In this document: positions 13,930-22,319 of the stretch, in pieces
How positions within the stretch are numbered: the stretch's first letter is position 1
Layout of the letters: each line of letters begins with the position of its first letter
Origin: an uncultured Lachnospiraceae bacterium
Lineage (GTDB): Bacteria > Bacillota > Clostridia > Lachnospirales > Lachnospiraceae
Assembly (NCBI GenBank): GCA_910579645.1
Contig: CAJTVK010000058.1
Coordinates: 1-25,402, forward strand
Direction of reading: 5' to 3'
Length of the DNA: 25,402 nucleotides
Translations under genes and position numbers: made by a program
The notes under the pieces: model-generated
What the model was told of the DNA's origin: nothing
Seen by the model: the letters and a program-made list of their open reading frames with translations, nothing else
Databases searched by the model: none

Positions 13930-15768
13930 ATGAATAAGAAGCAGTATTTCTGCAATCCCATAAATGTGACGTATCAGTATCAGTTCAACCAAAAGGGGAA
14001 TGGTTTCAGCCTGAACAGGGAAGCGGCCGACCCCTCCATGGTATTGTTTCAAGACAAATATTATCTTTTCCCAAGCATGACCAGAGGTTTTTTTGTCAGC
14101 ACGGATTTGGTGAACTGGAAGCGGTATCCGCTGGAAGGGCTTCCGGTTTATGACTATGCGCCCGATGTGCGTGTGGTAGGGGAATGGCTTTATTTCTGTG
14201 CCAGCCGGAGAGGGGAGGTCTGTGATTTCTACCGTACCAAAAACCCGGAAGGAGGCGGCTTCGAACGGATTCCCGGTACCTTTGATTTCTGGGACCCTAA
14301 TCTGTTCGCGGACGAGGACGGGCGGATTTATTTTTACTGGGGCTGCAGCAATATCACTCCTATCTGGGGAGTGGAACTGAACCCGGACACTATGGAGCGG
14401 GTGGGTGAGCCTGTGGTACTGATAGAGAATCATAAGAAGGAGCACGGCTATGAAAGAACGGGGGAAGACCACCGTTACAATCCGGAAGGGAGTCATATTA
14501 TACAGATTCTGAAAGAGCAGCTGGCGAAAAGCCTGGGCTGCCGGCCGGAGGAGGTAACGGATGTGACGCCTGCCATTGAAGCTACGCCGGAGCATTACCG
14601 TCCGCTGCTGCAGGCTGCTTTATCCGATAATCCCTACATAGAAGGTGCGTGGATGACAAAGCACGGGGGGAAATACTATTTGCAGTATGCCGCTCCCGGT
14701 GCACAATATAACGTTTATAATGACGGTGTATATGTGGGGGAAAATCCCTTGGGACCGTTTCGCATCAGTGAAAGCAACCCTTATTCCTATTCTCCCGGAG
14801 GGTTCTGCCCGGGAGCCGGGCATGGCTCCACCATGGAAGACAAGGCAGGGAATTGGTGGCATACAAGTACCATGCGCATATCCGTCAACCATGAGTTTGA
14901 GCGGCGTGTGGGCATATGGCCGGCGGGGTTTGACAAAGACGGGGAATTGTTCTGCAACCAGCGGTACGGGGATTGGCCGCAGGCAGTGACCGGAGAGAAG
15001 GAAGACCCTTGGGCGGCGCCCGAATGGATGCTTTTAAGCTTCGGGAAGAAAATGACTGCCAGCAGTCAGGAGAAACCCGCTTCCAATGCGGCAGACGAAA
15101 ACATACAGACATGGTGGAAAGCGGCGGCAGAAGACGAAATGCCTTGGCTGCAGGCGGATTTGGGGCAGTGCTGTACCGTCCATGCAGTGCAGGTTAATTT
15201 TGCCGATGACATGGGCGTGGTGGAGCGGCTGCCGCAAGGCGCGTCTCTGGTGGGGGAACAGGGGCGCGGAAGGTATATCGAAGAACGGCCGTTTACCACC
15301 GAATGGCTGCTGGAAGTCAGCCGGGACGGGGAGGAATGGTCTGTTCTGAAAGATAAGCGCGGAGCCGGCACGGACCTTCCCCATGATTTGACGGTGAAGC
15401 CGGAAGGGGTCGGCGCAAGGTACGTCCGCCTGACCGTAACCCGTACGGCATATGACGCGCCTGTCTGCATAAGCGGGCTGCGGGTATTCGGGAAAGGCTG
15501 CGGGGACGTGCCGGCTCAGGCTGCGGAGGTGAAAGCGGTCAGGACGGACGGGATGACTATGCAGGTAAGCTGGCAGGGGAATGCGGTGGGCTATGAAGTG
15601 CTTTGGGGACATGCCCCGGAGAAGCTGTATCATAGTTATAGGGTTTTTGCACGGACGGAGTTGGAAGTGCGGGCTTTGATGGCAGGAGTGGGGCGGTATT
15701 TTGTCCGGGTAGATGCTTTTAACGAGAACGGGATTGCTCAAGGGGAGGCAGTGGCTGTGGGGGAATGA
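13930..15768 (+). CDS. GH43 glycosidase with F5/8-type-C and FN3-like domains
   Basis: A 612-residue intracellular protein. Residues about 10-365 form a five-bladed GH43 domain, whose family acts on xylose- or arabinose-containing glycans by inversion. Likely catalytic residues are Asp34 in EAADPS (base), Asp122 in FWDPNLFADEDG (pKa modulator) and Glu238 in YIEGAW (acid). Residues about 370-525 resemble a discoidin/F5-8C (CBM32-like) module, with ASSQEKPASNAADENIQTWW and WLQADLGQ. Residues about 530-612 resemble fibronectin type III. AGGAGG precedes ATG 13930. No signal peptide is visible. Between Glu160 and Glu238 there is an extra segment of some 50 residues not typical of the core. The precise substrate is uncertain. 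Confidence 0.88.
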   Translation: MNKKQYFCNPINVTYQYQFNQKGNGFSLNREAADPSMVLFQDKYYLFPSMTRGFFVSTDLVNWKRYPLEGLPVYDYAPDVRVVGEWLYFCASRRGEVCDFYRTKNPEGGGFERIPGTFDFWDPNLFADEDGRIYFYWGCSNITPIWGVELNPDTMERVGEPVVLIENHKKEHGYERTGEDHRYNPEGSHIIQILKEQLAKSLGCRPEEVTDVTPAIEATPEHYRPLLQAALSDNPYIEGAWMTKHGGKYYLQYAAPGAQYNVYNDGVYVGENPLGPFRISESNPYSYSPGGFCPGAGHGSTMEDKAGNWWHTSTMRISVNHEFERRVGIWPAGFDKDGELFCNQRYGDWPQAVTGEKEDPWAAPEWMLLSFGKKMTASSQEKPASNAADENIQTWWKAAAEDEMPWLQADLGQCCTVHAVQVNFADDMGVVERLPQGASLVGEQGRGRYIEERPFTTEWLLEVSRDGEEWSVLKDKRGAGTDLPHDLTVKPEGVGARYVRLTVTRTAYDAPVCISGLRVFGKGCGDVPAQAAEVKAVRTDGMTMQVSWQGNAVGYEVLWGHAPEKLYHSYRVFARTELEVRALMAGVGRYFVRVDAFNENGIAQGEAVAVGE

Positions 15769-15800
15769 TTTTGTAGGCAGTATGTGTGGTGGGACGGACG

Positions 15801-16130
15801 CTTCCGCAGGGCGGTTCTGCCGGCAGGGCGGGTTTATGCAGGGTGCTGTTTTCTGCCTGTCCGGCGGCAGCGGTCTGCGGTTTTCCGATTCCGCCGTTGA
15901 AAATGGGGCATTTCTAACTGTTTTTTCGGCAGGCTTGCTGCCACGGCGGTTAAACTCCCTTCAGTGGGGCAACGCCGCCTGAAACGGCAGCAAGCCTGCC
16001 GGAAAAAGCAGTAAGAAATGCCTCCGTTTTTTTCCGAGGGAATCGGAAAGCCGCAGACCGCTGCTGCCGGACAGGTAAAAACAGCGCTCTGCACAAACCC
16101 GCCCTGCCGGCAGAACCGCCTCTGGGGAGT
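15801..16130. repeat. Long imperfect inverted repeat (about 150-bp arms)
   Basis: The left arm (15801 to about 15950) and the right arm (about 15980 to 16130) are reverse complements with only scattered mismatches. For example GGCGGTTCTGCCGGCAGG, CCTGTCCGG, CAGCGGTCTGCGG, TTTCCGATTCC, GCATTTCT and CGGCAGGCTTGCTGCC are all mirrored. The centre can close further through GGCGG/CCGCC around CTCCC-TTCAGT-GGGG. It is non-coding, lies between the GH43 gene and the ABC operon, and is far longer than a terminator. It could be a miniature inverted-repeat element, a remnant of one, or a long structured RNA. No clear target-site duplication was found. Confidence 0.85.
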
Positions 16131-16184
16131 CAGTGCTTATCAGGGGGGGATTGGTGAATCAGCAAAATATTATGGCTGTAAAGG

Positions 16185-16213
16185 GTTGAGAATAGATGGA
16201 AAAACAGATATAC
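16185..16213 (+). promoter_or_regulatory. Sigma-A-type promoter of the ABC/MATE/GH3 gene cluster
   Basis: TTGAGA (16185-16190) and TATACT (16208-16213) are separated by exactly 17 bases, each matching consensus at five of six positions. Transcription would start near 16220, some 80 bases before the ATPase start. It lies in an AT-rich stretch of the 533-base gap just beyond the long inverted repeat. Confidence 0.65.
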
Positions 16214-16301
16214 TATTAATTGAAGTGATATATAAGGGAATTATAGAATATATGGGAATAGAAAGCTGATACCGGACAGGGAGCATGGAGAAACGATAAA
16301 A

Positions 16302-16970
16302 ATGATTGAGGTGTCGCATATAAAGAAAAAATTCGGCAGAAAGCAAATACTTCGGGACATCAGTTTCCAGGTAAAGTGCGGTGAGCGGGTGGCTGTCGTC
16401 GGAAGGAACGGGTGCGGGAAATCCACGCTTTTGCAGATTATGGCGGGAATTCTCAAGGCAGATGAAGGGAGTATCCGTTATTTCCGGCAGGAGGCCGGAA
16501 AGGATAAAAAGGTTTTCAGGAAGTATTGCGGATATGTGCCGCAGGATAATCCGCTGATGGAGGAACTGTCGGTAAAGGATAATCTGAGATTGTGGGGAGC
16601 GGGAAGAAATGCCGCCAGTGAGAAGGTAATAGAACAGTTTGGGCTGGAGGAAATCATGCATGTGCCGGTGGAAAATCTGTCCGGCGGGATGAAACGCCGG
16701 CTGAGCATAGCCTGCGCATTGCTGGAATGGCCTCCGGTTCTGCTTTTGGATGAACCTACCACGGCCCTTGATATTTATTATCAGGAAAACGTAAGGCAGT
16801 GGATGGGACAGTACTTGGAAATGAACGGTATTATAGTTATGACGACGCATGACGAAAAGGAGATTCTGGCGGCGGACAGGTGCTTGGTGATGAAGGACGG
16901 TGTGATGAAGGAATTGGAGGGAGAGGGGATTGACCTACAGAAAATAAGGGATTATATCGCGGCTTCTTAG
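16302..16970 (+). CDS. ABC transporter ATP-binding protein (ABC-2 exporter type)
   Basis: A 222-residue ATPase, the motor for the ABC-2-type permease two genes downstream. Walker A is GRNGCGKST (34-42), the Q-loop VPQDNPLMEEL (79-89), the signature LSGGMKRR (126-133), Walker B VLLLDEP (146-152), and the H-loop TTHDE. All are intact. It ends soon after the nucleotide-binding domain, without an accessory C-terminal domain. GGAG stands about 13 bases before ATG 16303, a long spacing that is still the best start. The exported substrate is unknown; the downstream genes encode a membrane-anchored protein, the permease, a MATE transporter and a glycosidase. Confidence 0.92.
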   Translation: MIEVSHIKKKFGRKQILRDISFQVKCGERVAVVGRNGCGKSTLLQIMAGILKADEGSIRYFRQEAGKDKKVFRKYCGYVPQDNPLMEELSVKDNLRLWGAGRNAASEKVIEQFGLEEIMHVPVENLSGGMKRRLSIACALLEWPPVLLLDEPTTALDIYYQENVRQWMGQYLEMNGIIVMTTHDEKEILAADRCLVMKDGVMKELEGEGIDLQKIRDYIAAS

Positions 16971-17039
16971 GGACTGCCGAGATGAATTTTCTCACAGTTC
17001 CAAGTGTCTCATCTGTATTGGCCAAGGGGAGGGAACGGA

Positions 17040-18359
17040 ATGGAATTTGATGTAGTAACCGGGGAACTGAAGTTGGGGACGGAACCGGGGAAGCCGGCGA
17101 GGGGGAAGAAAACAAAGCGGTGGGCCGGGTTGGGAATTGCCGCTGCGGTTTTGGCTGTGGCTTTATTTGCGGCGGTGAAAAGCGGCATGTTTATGGGAGC
17201 CGGGGAGAGGATACTTTTGGCTGCGGCCAATACGGTGGGTTATGAGTCTCCGCTTACCGAGGATATCAGGGTGTTGGCAAAGCTTTTTTCCGGCAGCTAT
17301 ACGGCGGACATGAAGCTGAAGACACAGGGGGCAGCCGTGACGGCACAATATCGCTGCGGGCCGTCGGAGAAGCAGTTGGCAGGCAGCGTGGATTTCATTT
17401 TCCTGCCAGCCGTTGACTTTTTGGTTTCCGTCACGCCTTCCCTTGTGCGCATACAGCTGCCGGATTTGGACGGACGTATTTTCACTTATCATTATCTGGA
17501 AGAGAAAAGCGGCTATCTTACAAAGATTTTCCGGGAGGAAGATTTGGAAAAGATGGACAGTGCGCTGAGGGCGTTATTTCCCGAGAATGACGGGAGCAAG
17601 GTGTGGCCGGAGATGGGCAAGGCTTTCACTCAGTGGTATTTTTCCCTTGATTTTGAGAGGGTGGGAAGCAGGGAATTTGAAGTGTATGGGGAGAGGAAGA
17701 AATGCGCCGGATATAAGCTGACGGGAGCGAATGCGCACCTGTCCCGACTTCTGGAAAAGTGGGAAGATATTTCCGAAGAAAGCGGTAACGAGTGGACGGA
17801 ATATGCGGAGTTGGGTGAAACTTTATGGTATCTGCGCTCTGTGACGGATAATATCCGGAATATGGATGTGACTTTTTATCTCTGCAAAAATCGGCTGGTC
17901 TGTATATTGGCGGAAGCGGACGGCGAGGAATTTCAGATTTTACTGGAAAGCGACGGGAAGGGTAATCTGGAGGCAGAGTATACGGTAAACGGAGAATTGC
18001 TGATACAGGGAAGCAGGGAAATCGGTGATGCCGGGGGGAAAAATGAATATCATATTGTATATGAATATCATATATCATATGATAACAGGAATTGGGTTGA
18101 TATGCTGCTGGAATATGAGGCGGAATCGGGCGCAATTGATTTTTTGCGGGAAGACAATGATTCTGCATGGGAACTGCAGGGCAGCCTGAACCGGCAGGGG
18201 GAGAGTCTGGCTTTGCATATTGACAAGGTGGAAAGGAACGGGGAGGACATCAATATGTCTGCCGTCCTGACCGTGGAAGAAGGGGCTTCCATGGAGGAAA
18301 TGGAAGGGGAAGAGGCAGATTTGGGAAGCCTGCCGCAGTCTCAGTGGTGCGGGTCATAG
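17040..18359 (+). CDS. Single-pass membrane protein of unknown function
   Basis: A 439-residue protein that I do not recognise. A basic cytoplasmic N terminus (GKPARGKKTKR) precedes one membrane segment (about 29-47). The rest is a large, mostly beta-rich and acidic extracytoplasmic domain, with a run of alternating hydrophobic strands and no evident catalytic motif. I chose ATG 17040, with AGGGGAGGG upstream; a GTG at 17004 would add 12 residues without a good site. It lies between the ABC ATPase and its permease, which suggests an accessory or substrate-handling role in that exporter. The tail (EEGASMEEMEGEEADLG) is strongly acidic. It may resemble lipoprotein-like or DUF-type partners of clostridial ABC-2 exporters, but that is inference. 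Confidence 0.75.
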   Translation: MEFDVVTGELKLGTEPGKPARGKKTKRWAGLGIAAAVLAVALFAAVKSGMFMGAGERILLAAANTVGYESPLTEDIRVLAKLFSGSYTADMKLKTQGAAVTAQYRCGPSEKQLAGSVDFIFLPAVDFLVSVTPSLVRIQLPDLDGRIFTYHYLEEKSGYLTKIFREEDLEKMDSALRALFPENDGSKVWPEMGKAFTQWYFSLDFERVGSREFEVYGERKKCAGYKLTGANAHLSRLLEKWEDISEESGNEWTEYAELGETLWYLRSVTDNIRNMDVTFYLCKNRLVCILAEADGEEFQILLESDGKGNLEAEYTVNGELLIQGSREIGDAGGKNEYHIVYEYHISYDNRNWVDMLLEYEAESGAIDFLREDNDSAWELQGSLNRQGESLALHIDKVERNGEDINMSAVLTVEEGASMEEMEGEEADLGSLPQSQWCGS

Positions 18360-18480
18360 TACATCATTGCATTCATCCTTGAGTAATCAGTGCTTGATGT
18401 TTGCGTCAGGGCAAGGCGGAAGAGGGAGGCGGATTTCGGATACTGCCTTGGCTTTGCGGGAACGGATGTGAGGCGTGAAA

Positions 18481-20844
18481 ATGAAGCTGTTTTTGAATTA
18501 TTTTATTCTGGAATTTAAGAAAAGCATAAAGCTGTTGAAAAAATCCATACTGGGCATGCTTCTTATGCTTACGCTGCTGATGTTTGGCGTGGCTGCGGTA
18601 AGTTCCGCCTTTCTGAAGGCGCAGGTATTTCAGCAGATTCATGTGGCAGTCATTGTTCCCGAAGGGGACAGAATGACGCGGATGGCTATGCAGTATATAT
18701 CGTCCATGGACAGCGTGAAGAGTATCTGTAGGTTCCGGTATATGGATAGGGCTGCGGCAATGGCAGGGCTGCGGGAAGGGGAGGTGCAGGCAGTCATTGA
18801 GCTGCCGGAGAATTTTTATGAGGACGTGGACAGTGGGAAAAATACTCCGGCCTGCATTTATTTTCCGGACAGGACCGGGCAGGATGTGGAACTGTTCCGG
18901 GAATTGCTGACAGACGGAGTTTCCATGCTGCAGACGGCGGAGGCGGGAGTATATGCCTCTCTGTATGCTGCGGACTGCCGGCAGGCACAGGCAGGAAAGG
19001 AGCAGATCGGAAACCGGGTGGCTCTGCTGTATATGAAGGAAGTGCTGCACCGTGGGGAAATCTTCGGCAAATCCGTATGTTCCCCTATCGGTGAAGTAAA
19101 ATACGGGCAGTATTATTATTCTGCCGCCGTGCTGTTGGCACTGCTGATGTGCGGGCTGAACTTCGGGTTCCTGTACCGGAGGCAGGAGAGGGCAGTGGCA
19201 CAGAAATTGGGCGTTTACGGAATGGGGGCATGGAAGCTTTCTTTCGTAAAGATATTGGTAATGGCAGCGGTTTTATGGATGATTGCCTGCCTGCTTTATC
19301 TGGAGGTCTGCCTGATGTCGGTTTCTGTGGCATCCGCTGCCGGCTTCCTCCGTTTTCATGCAGGGACAATCTTTGGCCTGCTTTTTCTTTCCATGGCCAT
19401 GGCTTCATATTTTCATATGATTTACGGGGCTGTGGGCAATGGCCTGCATGGAGCGGCAGTTCTGTTTGCCGTAAATATTATAATGATTATCGGGTCGGGG
19501 CTTTTGGTGCCTGCCGCCTACCTTCCCGGGGCGGTAGGGAAGATAGGGGAACTGCTTCCGCTGAATCTATGGAGTCAGTTTCATTTAAAACTTATGTTTG
19601 GAACTGTTTCCCGGAAGGATATGGTTCCTATGTCAGTCTGGTTAGCGGCCGGGACGGGGATAGGGGCAGTAGGAAGCGTTTGGCGGGACAGAGGGCCGCA
19701 GGGACATTTATATGGCGGAGACGGAAGCATTCTGCTTTTGCATAGAGAACAAGCCGATGGGGGAAATGCCACGAGGAAACGGCTGACGGCAGTTCCGCTA
19801 AATTGGTATCGGCTTTGGCTGAAGGCATATTGGAGAAAAAAGGCATATTGGCTGCAGACGGCAGCCATGGTTTTTCTGCTGGCAGTCATTTCCGGAATTT
19901 CGGTGCCTGACGGTAAAAATGTGGCAGTGGGCATTTATTGCGGGGAAAGCAGTTTGGCGCAGGATGTCCTGCAGGCATTGGAAGGCAGGGAAACCATGTT
20001 CGAGTTTCGGGGGTACGACAGTGAGGACGGGCTGTATCGGGACGTAACGGCGGGGAAAGCGGAATGTGGATTTCTGTTCGGCGCAGACTTTGACCGCAGG
20101 GCGGAGAGGGGAGATTTGGAAGAGGCGGTCACTTATATCTGTACGCCTTTCACCGTGAAAGGGGAAGTGGCGCGGGAAACGGTTTATGCCTCCTGGCTGC
20201 GTATTTACAGTGACCAAATGCTGACAAACAGTGAGAAAAATATATTCGGAAATGTGCGGGAAGAGCGAAGGAATGCACTTTTGGAAAAAAATCATGACTA
20301 TCAGGAGGGGGAAAAGGTATTCCGGTTACAAACGGAGAAATTGGATGACGAAAGTCGGGAGACAATGGAGGAGACGGCGGAACCCCGTGCTTTTCCGATA
20401 CAGGGGACAGCCGGGCTGTTTGTTTTTCTCATGATGCTTCTGGCTTACGGAAGAAAATTTGAAGCCAAAGGAAACGGGGTGGAAAAAGCACTGGACAGAA
20501 GGAGGCGGCTGCTATATGGTTATATTAGCAGCCTTGCCGCAGGAACACTGCCGGCAGCGGCAGGAACGGCAGCCATTCTTTTTCTGACAGGAAACGGGAG
20601 GGCGGTGACCGAAACGGCGCTGATGCTTGTGCTGCTGTTCATCAGCGGCATATGGATTGCGGCCGTGGGGAGCCTGATGCGCAGGGATACCTCGTTTCTG
20701 TCCGGCGCGGCGGTCTTTACGGCGGCCAGTCTGCTGGTATGTCCGGTGTTTCTGAACTTATATGGGTATGTGCCGGCACTGAAATATATAAGCTGTATAT
20801 TTCCGCTGGGGATATATCTGAACCTGCATTTGCTCTTTTTATAA
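18481..20844 (+). CDS. Double-length ABC-2 permease ORF, probably two frameshifted genes fused
   Basis: The 787-residue frame holds two ABC-2 membrane units in tandem. The first (about 1-395) has a membrane span near 25-45, an extracytoplasmic loop of about 180 residues, then five or six spans. The second (about 435-787) repeats this plan from NWYRLWLKAYWRKKAYWL. The link, about residues 400-432 (19678-19785), is rich in Gly/Arg/Asp and reads like out-of-frame translation, while another frame there gives a plausible permease tail ending FIWRRRKHSAFA. The second unit ends LNLHLLFL without the sixth span seen in the first. I infer two ancestral genes joined by frameshifts, and a shortened C terminus. 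GAGG lies 7 bases before ATG 18481; GTG 18475 is an alternative. Confidence 0.75.
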   Translation: MKLFLNYFILEFKKSIKLLKKSILGMLLMLTLLMFGVAAVSSAFLKAQVFQQIHVAVIVPEGDRMTRMAMQYISSMDSVKSICRFRYMDRAAAMAGLREGEVQAVIELPENFYEDVDSGKNTPACIYFPDRTGQDVELFRELLTDGVSMLQTAEAGVYASLYAADCRQAQAGKEQIGNRVALLYMKEVLHRGEIFGKSVCSPIGEVKYGQYYYSAAVLLALLMCGLNFGFLYRRQERAVAQKLGVYGMGAWKLSFVKILVMAAVLWMIACLLYLEVCLMSVSVASAAGFLRFHAGTIFGLLFLSMAMASYFHMIYGAVGNGLHGAAVLFAVNIIMIIGSGLLVPAAYLPGAVGKIGELLPLNLWSQFHLKLMFGTVSRKDMVPMSVWLAAGTGIGAVGSVWRDRGPQGHLYGGDGSILLLHREQADGGNATRKRLTAVPLNWYRLWLKAYWRKKAYWLQTAAMVFLLAVISGISVPDGKNVAVGIYCGESSLAQDVLQALEGRETMFEFRGYDSEDGLYRDVTAGKAECGFLFGADFDRRAERGDLEEAVTYICTPFTVKGEVARETVYASWLRIYSDQMLTNSEKNIFGNVREERRNALLEKNHDYQEGEKVFRLQTEKLDDESRETMEETAEPRAFPIQGTAGLFVFLMMLLAYGRKFEAKGNGVEKALDRRRRLLYGYISSLAAGTLPAAAGTAAILFLTGNGRAVTETALMLVLLFISGIWIAAVGSLMRRDTSFLSGAAVFTAASLLVCPVFLNLYGYVPALKYISCIFPLGIYLNLHLLFL

Positions 20845-20937
20845 GCAGGACAGGCTTTTACGGCGGCAGAAGGCTTTTTTCGCACATTCCCGAAAAGGCC
20901 GGAGAGGATAAAAAGAAAGAAGGAGTTGGTTCTATAA

Positions 20938-22293
20938 ATGGAAGATAAGAAAAAGATGTATTTATTTGAAGAGGCGGCCGTTCCGAAGGCAGTCATGTCC
21001 ATGGCAGTGCCTACTGTGATAAGTTCCTTGGTGATGGTCATTTACAATCTGGCAGATACTTATTTTGTGGGTATGCTGAACAATCCGGTACAGAATGCGG
21101 CCGTTACGCTGGCTGCGCCGGTCTTGCTGGCGTTTAATGCAATCAACAACTTATTTGGCGTGGGGAGTTCCAGCATGATGAGCCGTGCCCTTGGGGCAAA
21201 AGATTACGATACGGTGCGGAGGGTCTCGGTATTTGGTTTTTACTGCACCGTTTTCGGAAGTTTTCTTTTTTCTCTGCTCTGTACGGTAGCTAAAAATCCT
21301 TTGCTGGCAATGCTTGGGACGGATGCCGAAACTTATGCCGCTACGGGTGAATATCTGAAATGGACGGTTCTGCTTGGGGCAATGCCCGCTATTCTGAATG
21401 TGGTGATGGCATATATGGTGCGTTCCGAGGGAAGCACGCTGCATGCCAGCATAGGGACAATGAGCGGGTGTGTCCTGAATATTATTTTGGATCCGATTTT
21501 CATTTTGCCGCAGGGATTGGATATGGGGGCCGCAGGGGCAGGGCTGGCTACGTTCCTTTCCAATTGTGTGGCCTGTGTTTATTTTTTTGTGCTGCTGTTT
21601 ATTAAGAGGAAAAATACTTATGTGTGCGTTAACCCGAAACTGTTCCGGTTCCGTAAAGACGTGGTTATGGGAATATGCGGCGTGGGGATACCGGCTTCTA
21701 TTCAGAATTTGCTGAATGTGACAGGCATGACGGTATTGAATAATTTTACTTCTTCCTTCGGCGCGGACGCAGTGGCGGCAATGGGAATTGCGCAGAAACT
21801 GAATATGGTGCCCATGAATATTGCGTTTGGCTTTACGCAGGGGGTCATGCCGCTGATCAGTTATAACTATGCGTCGGGAAACGGGAAAAGGATGAAGCGC
21901 ACGATTGTCTTTTCGGGAAAAAGCACCATATCTTTTTTAGTGCTGATATCGGCTTTCTACTATTTCGGTGCAGGCTTCTGGATGCGGCTGTTTATTCAAA
22001 ATGAAAGCATCGTGGCATATGGAACCCGCTTTTTGCAGGGGATGTGCCTAGGGCTTCCGTTCCTGTGCATGGATTTTTTGGCTGTGGGTGTCTTTCAGGC
22101 AGTGGGGATGGGGAAGAAAGCCTTCTTCTTTGCAATCCTACGGAAAATCATTATGGAAATCCCGGCTCTGATTATCCTGAATGCTCTGTTCCCGCTATAC
22201 GGGCTGGCTTATGCGCAGGCAGTGACGGAAGTGATTCTGGCAATGACGGCAGTGCTTGTTCTCAGGAATATGTTCCGGAAAATGAAAAATTAA
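20938..22293 (+). CDS. MATE family efflux transporter
   Basis: A 451-residue, 12-span antiporter of the multidrug and toxic compound extrusion family, which exports cationic compounds using a sodium or proton gradient. Two homologous halves are visible. The first has MAVPTVISSLVMVIYNLADTYFVGML and a GVGSSSMMSRALGA segment. The second has GICGVGIPASIQNLLNVTGM and GFTQGVMPLISYNYASG, typical of the MepA/NorM-like clostridial group. Length and motifs are complete. AAGGAG stands about 12 bases before ATG 20938, a long spacing. It follows the permease by 93 bases and precedes the GH3 gene by 26, so it is probably co-transcribed with both. The substrate is unknown. Confidence 0.93.
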   Translation: MEDKKKMYLFEEAAVPKAVMSMAVPTVISSLVMVIYNLADTYFVGMLNNPVQNAAVTLAAPVLLAFNAINNLFGVGSSSMMSRALGAKDYDTVRRVSVFGFYCTVFGSFLFSLLCTVAKNPLLAMLGTDAETYAATGEYLKWTVLLGAMPAILNVVMAYMVRSEGSTLHASIGTMSGCVLNIILDPIFILPQGLDMGAAGAGLATFLSNCVACVYFFVLLFIKRKNTYVCVNPKLFRFRKDVVMGICGVGIPASIQNLLNVTGMTVLNNFTSSFGADAVAAMGIAQKLNMVPMNIAFGFTQGVMPLISYNYASGNGKRMKRTIVFSGKSTISFLVLISAFYYFGAGFWMRLFIQNESIVAYGTRFLQGMCLGLPFLCMDFLAVGVFQAVGMGKKAFFFAILRKIIMEIPALIILNALFPLYGLAYAQAVTEVILAMTAVLVLRNMFRKMKN

Positions 22294-22319
22294 AGATATG
22301 CTGAGGGAAGGAGAAGAAT

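Noticed and set aside
12532..15741. Long - strand open frames (up to 408 codons) opposite the GH1 and GH43 genes
   Set aside because: The + strand frames carry full catalytic motifs; the opposite frames are His/Pro/Arg-rich shadows of GC-biased codons.
15713..16269. Open frames of 80-90 codons on both strands within the long inverted repeat
   Set aside because: They arise from the two mirrored GC-rich arms, have no ribosome binding sites and give Cys/Gly/Pro-rich sequences without protein character.
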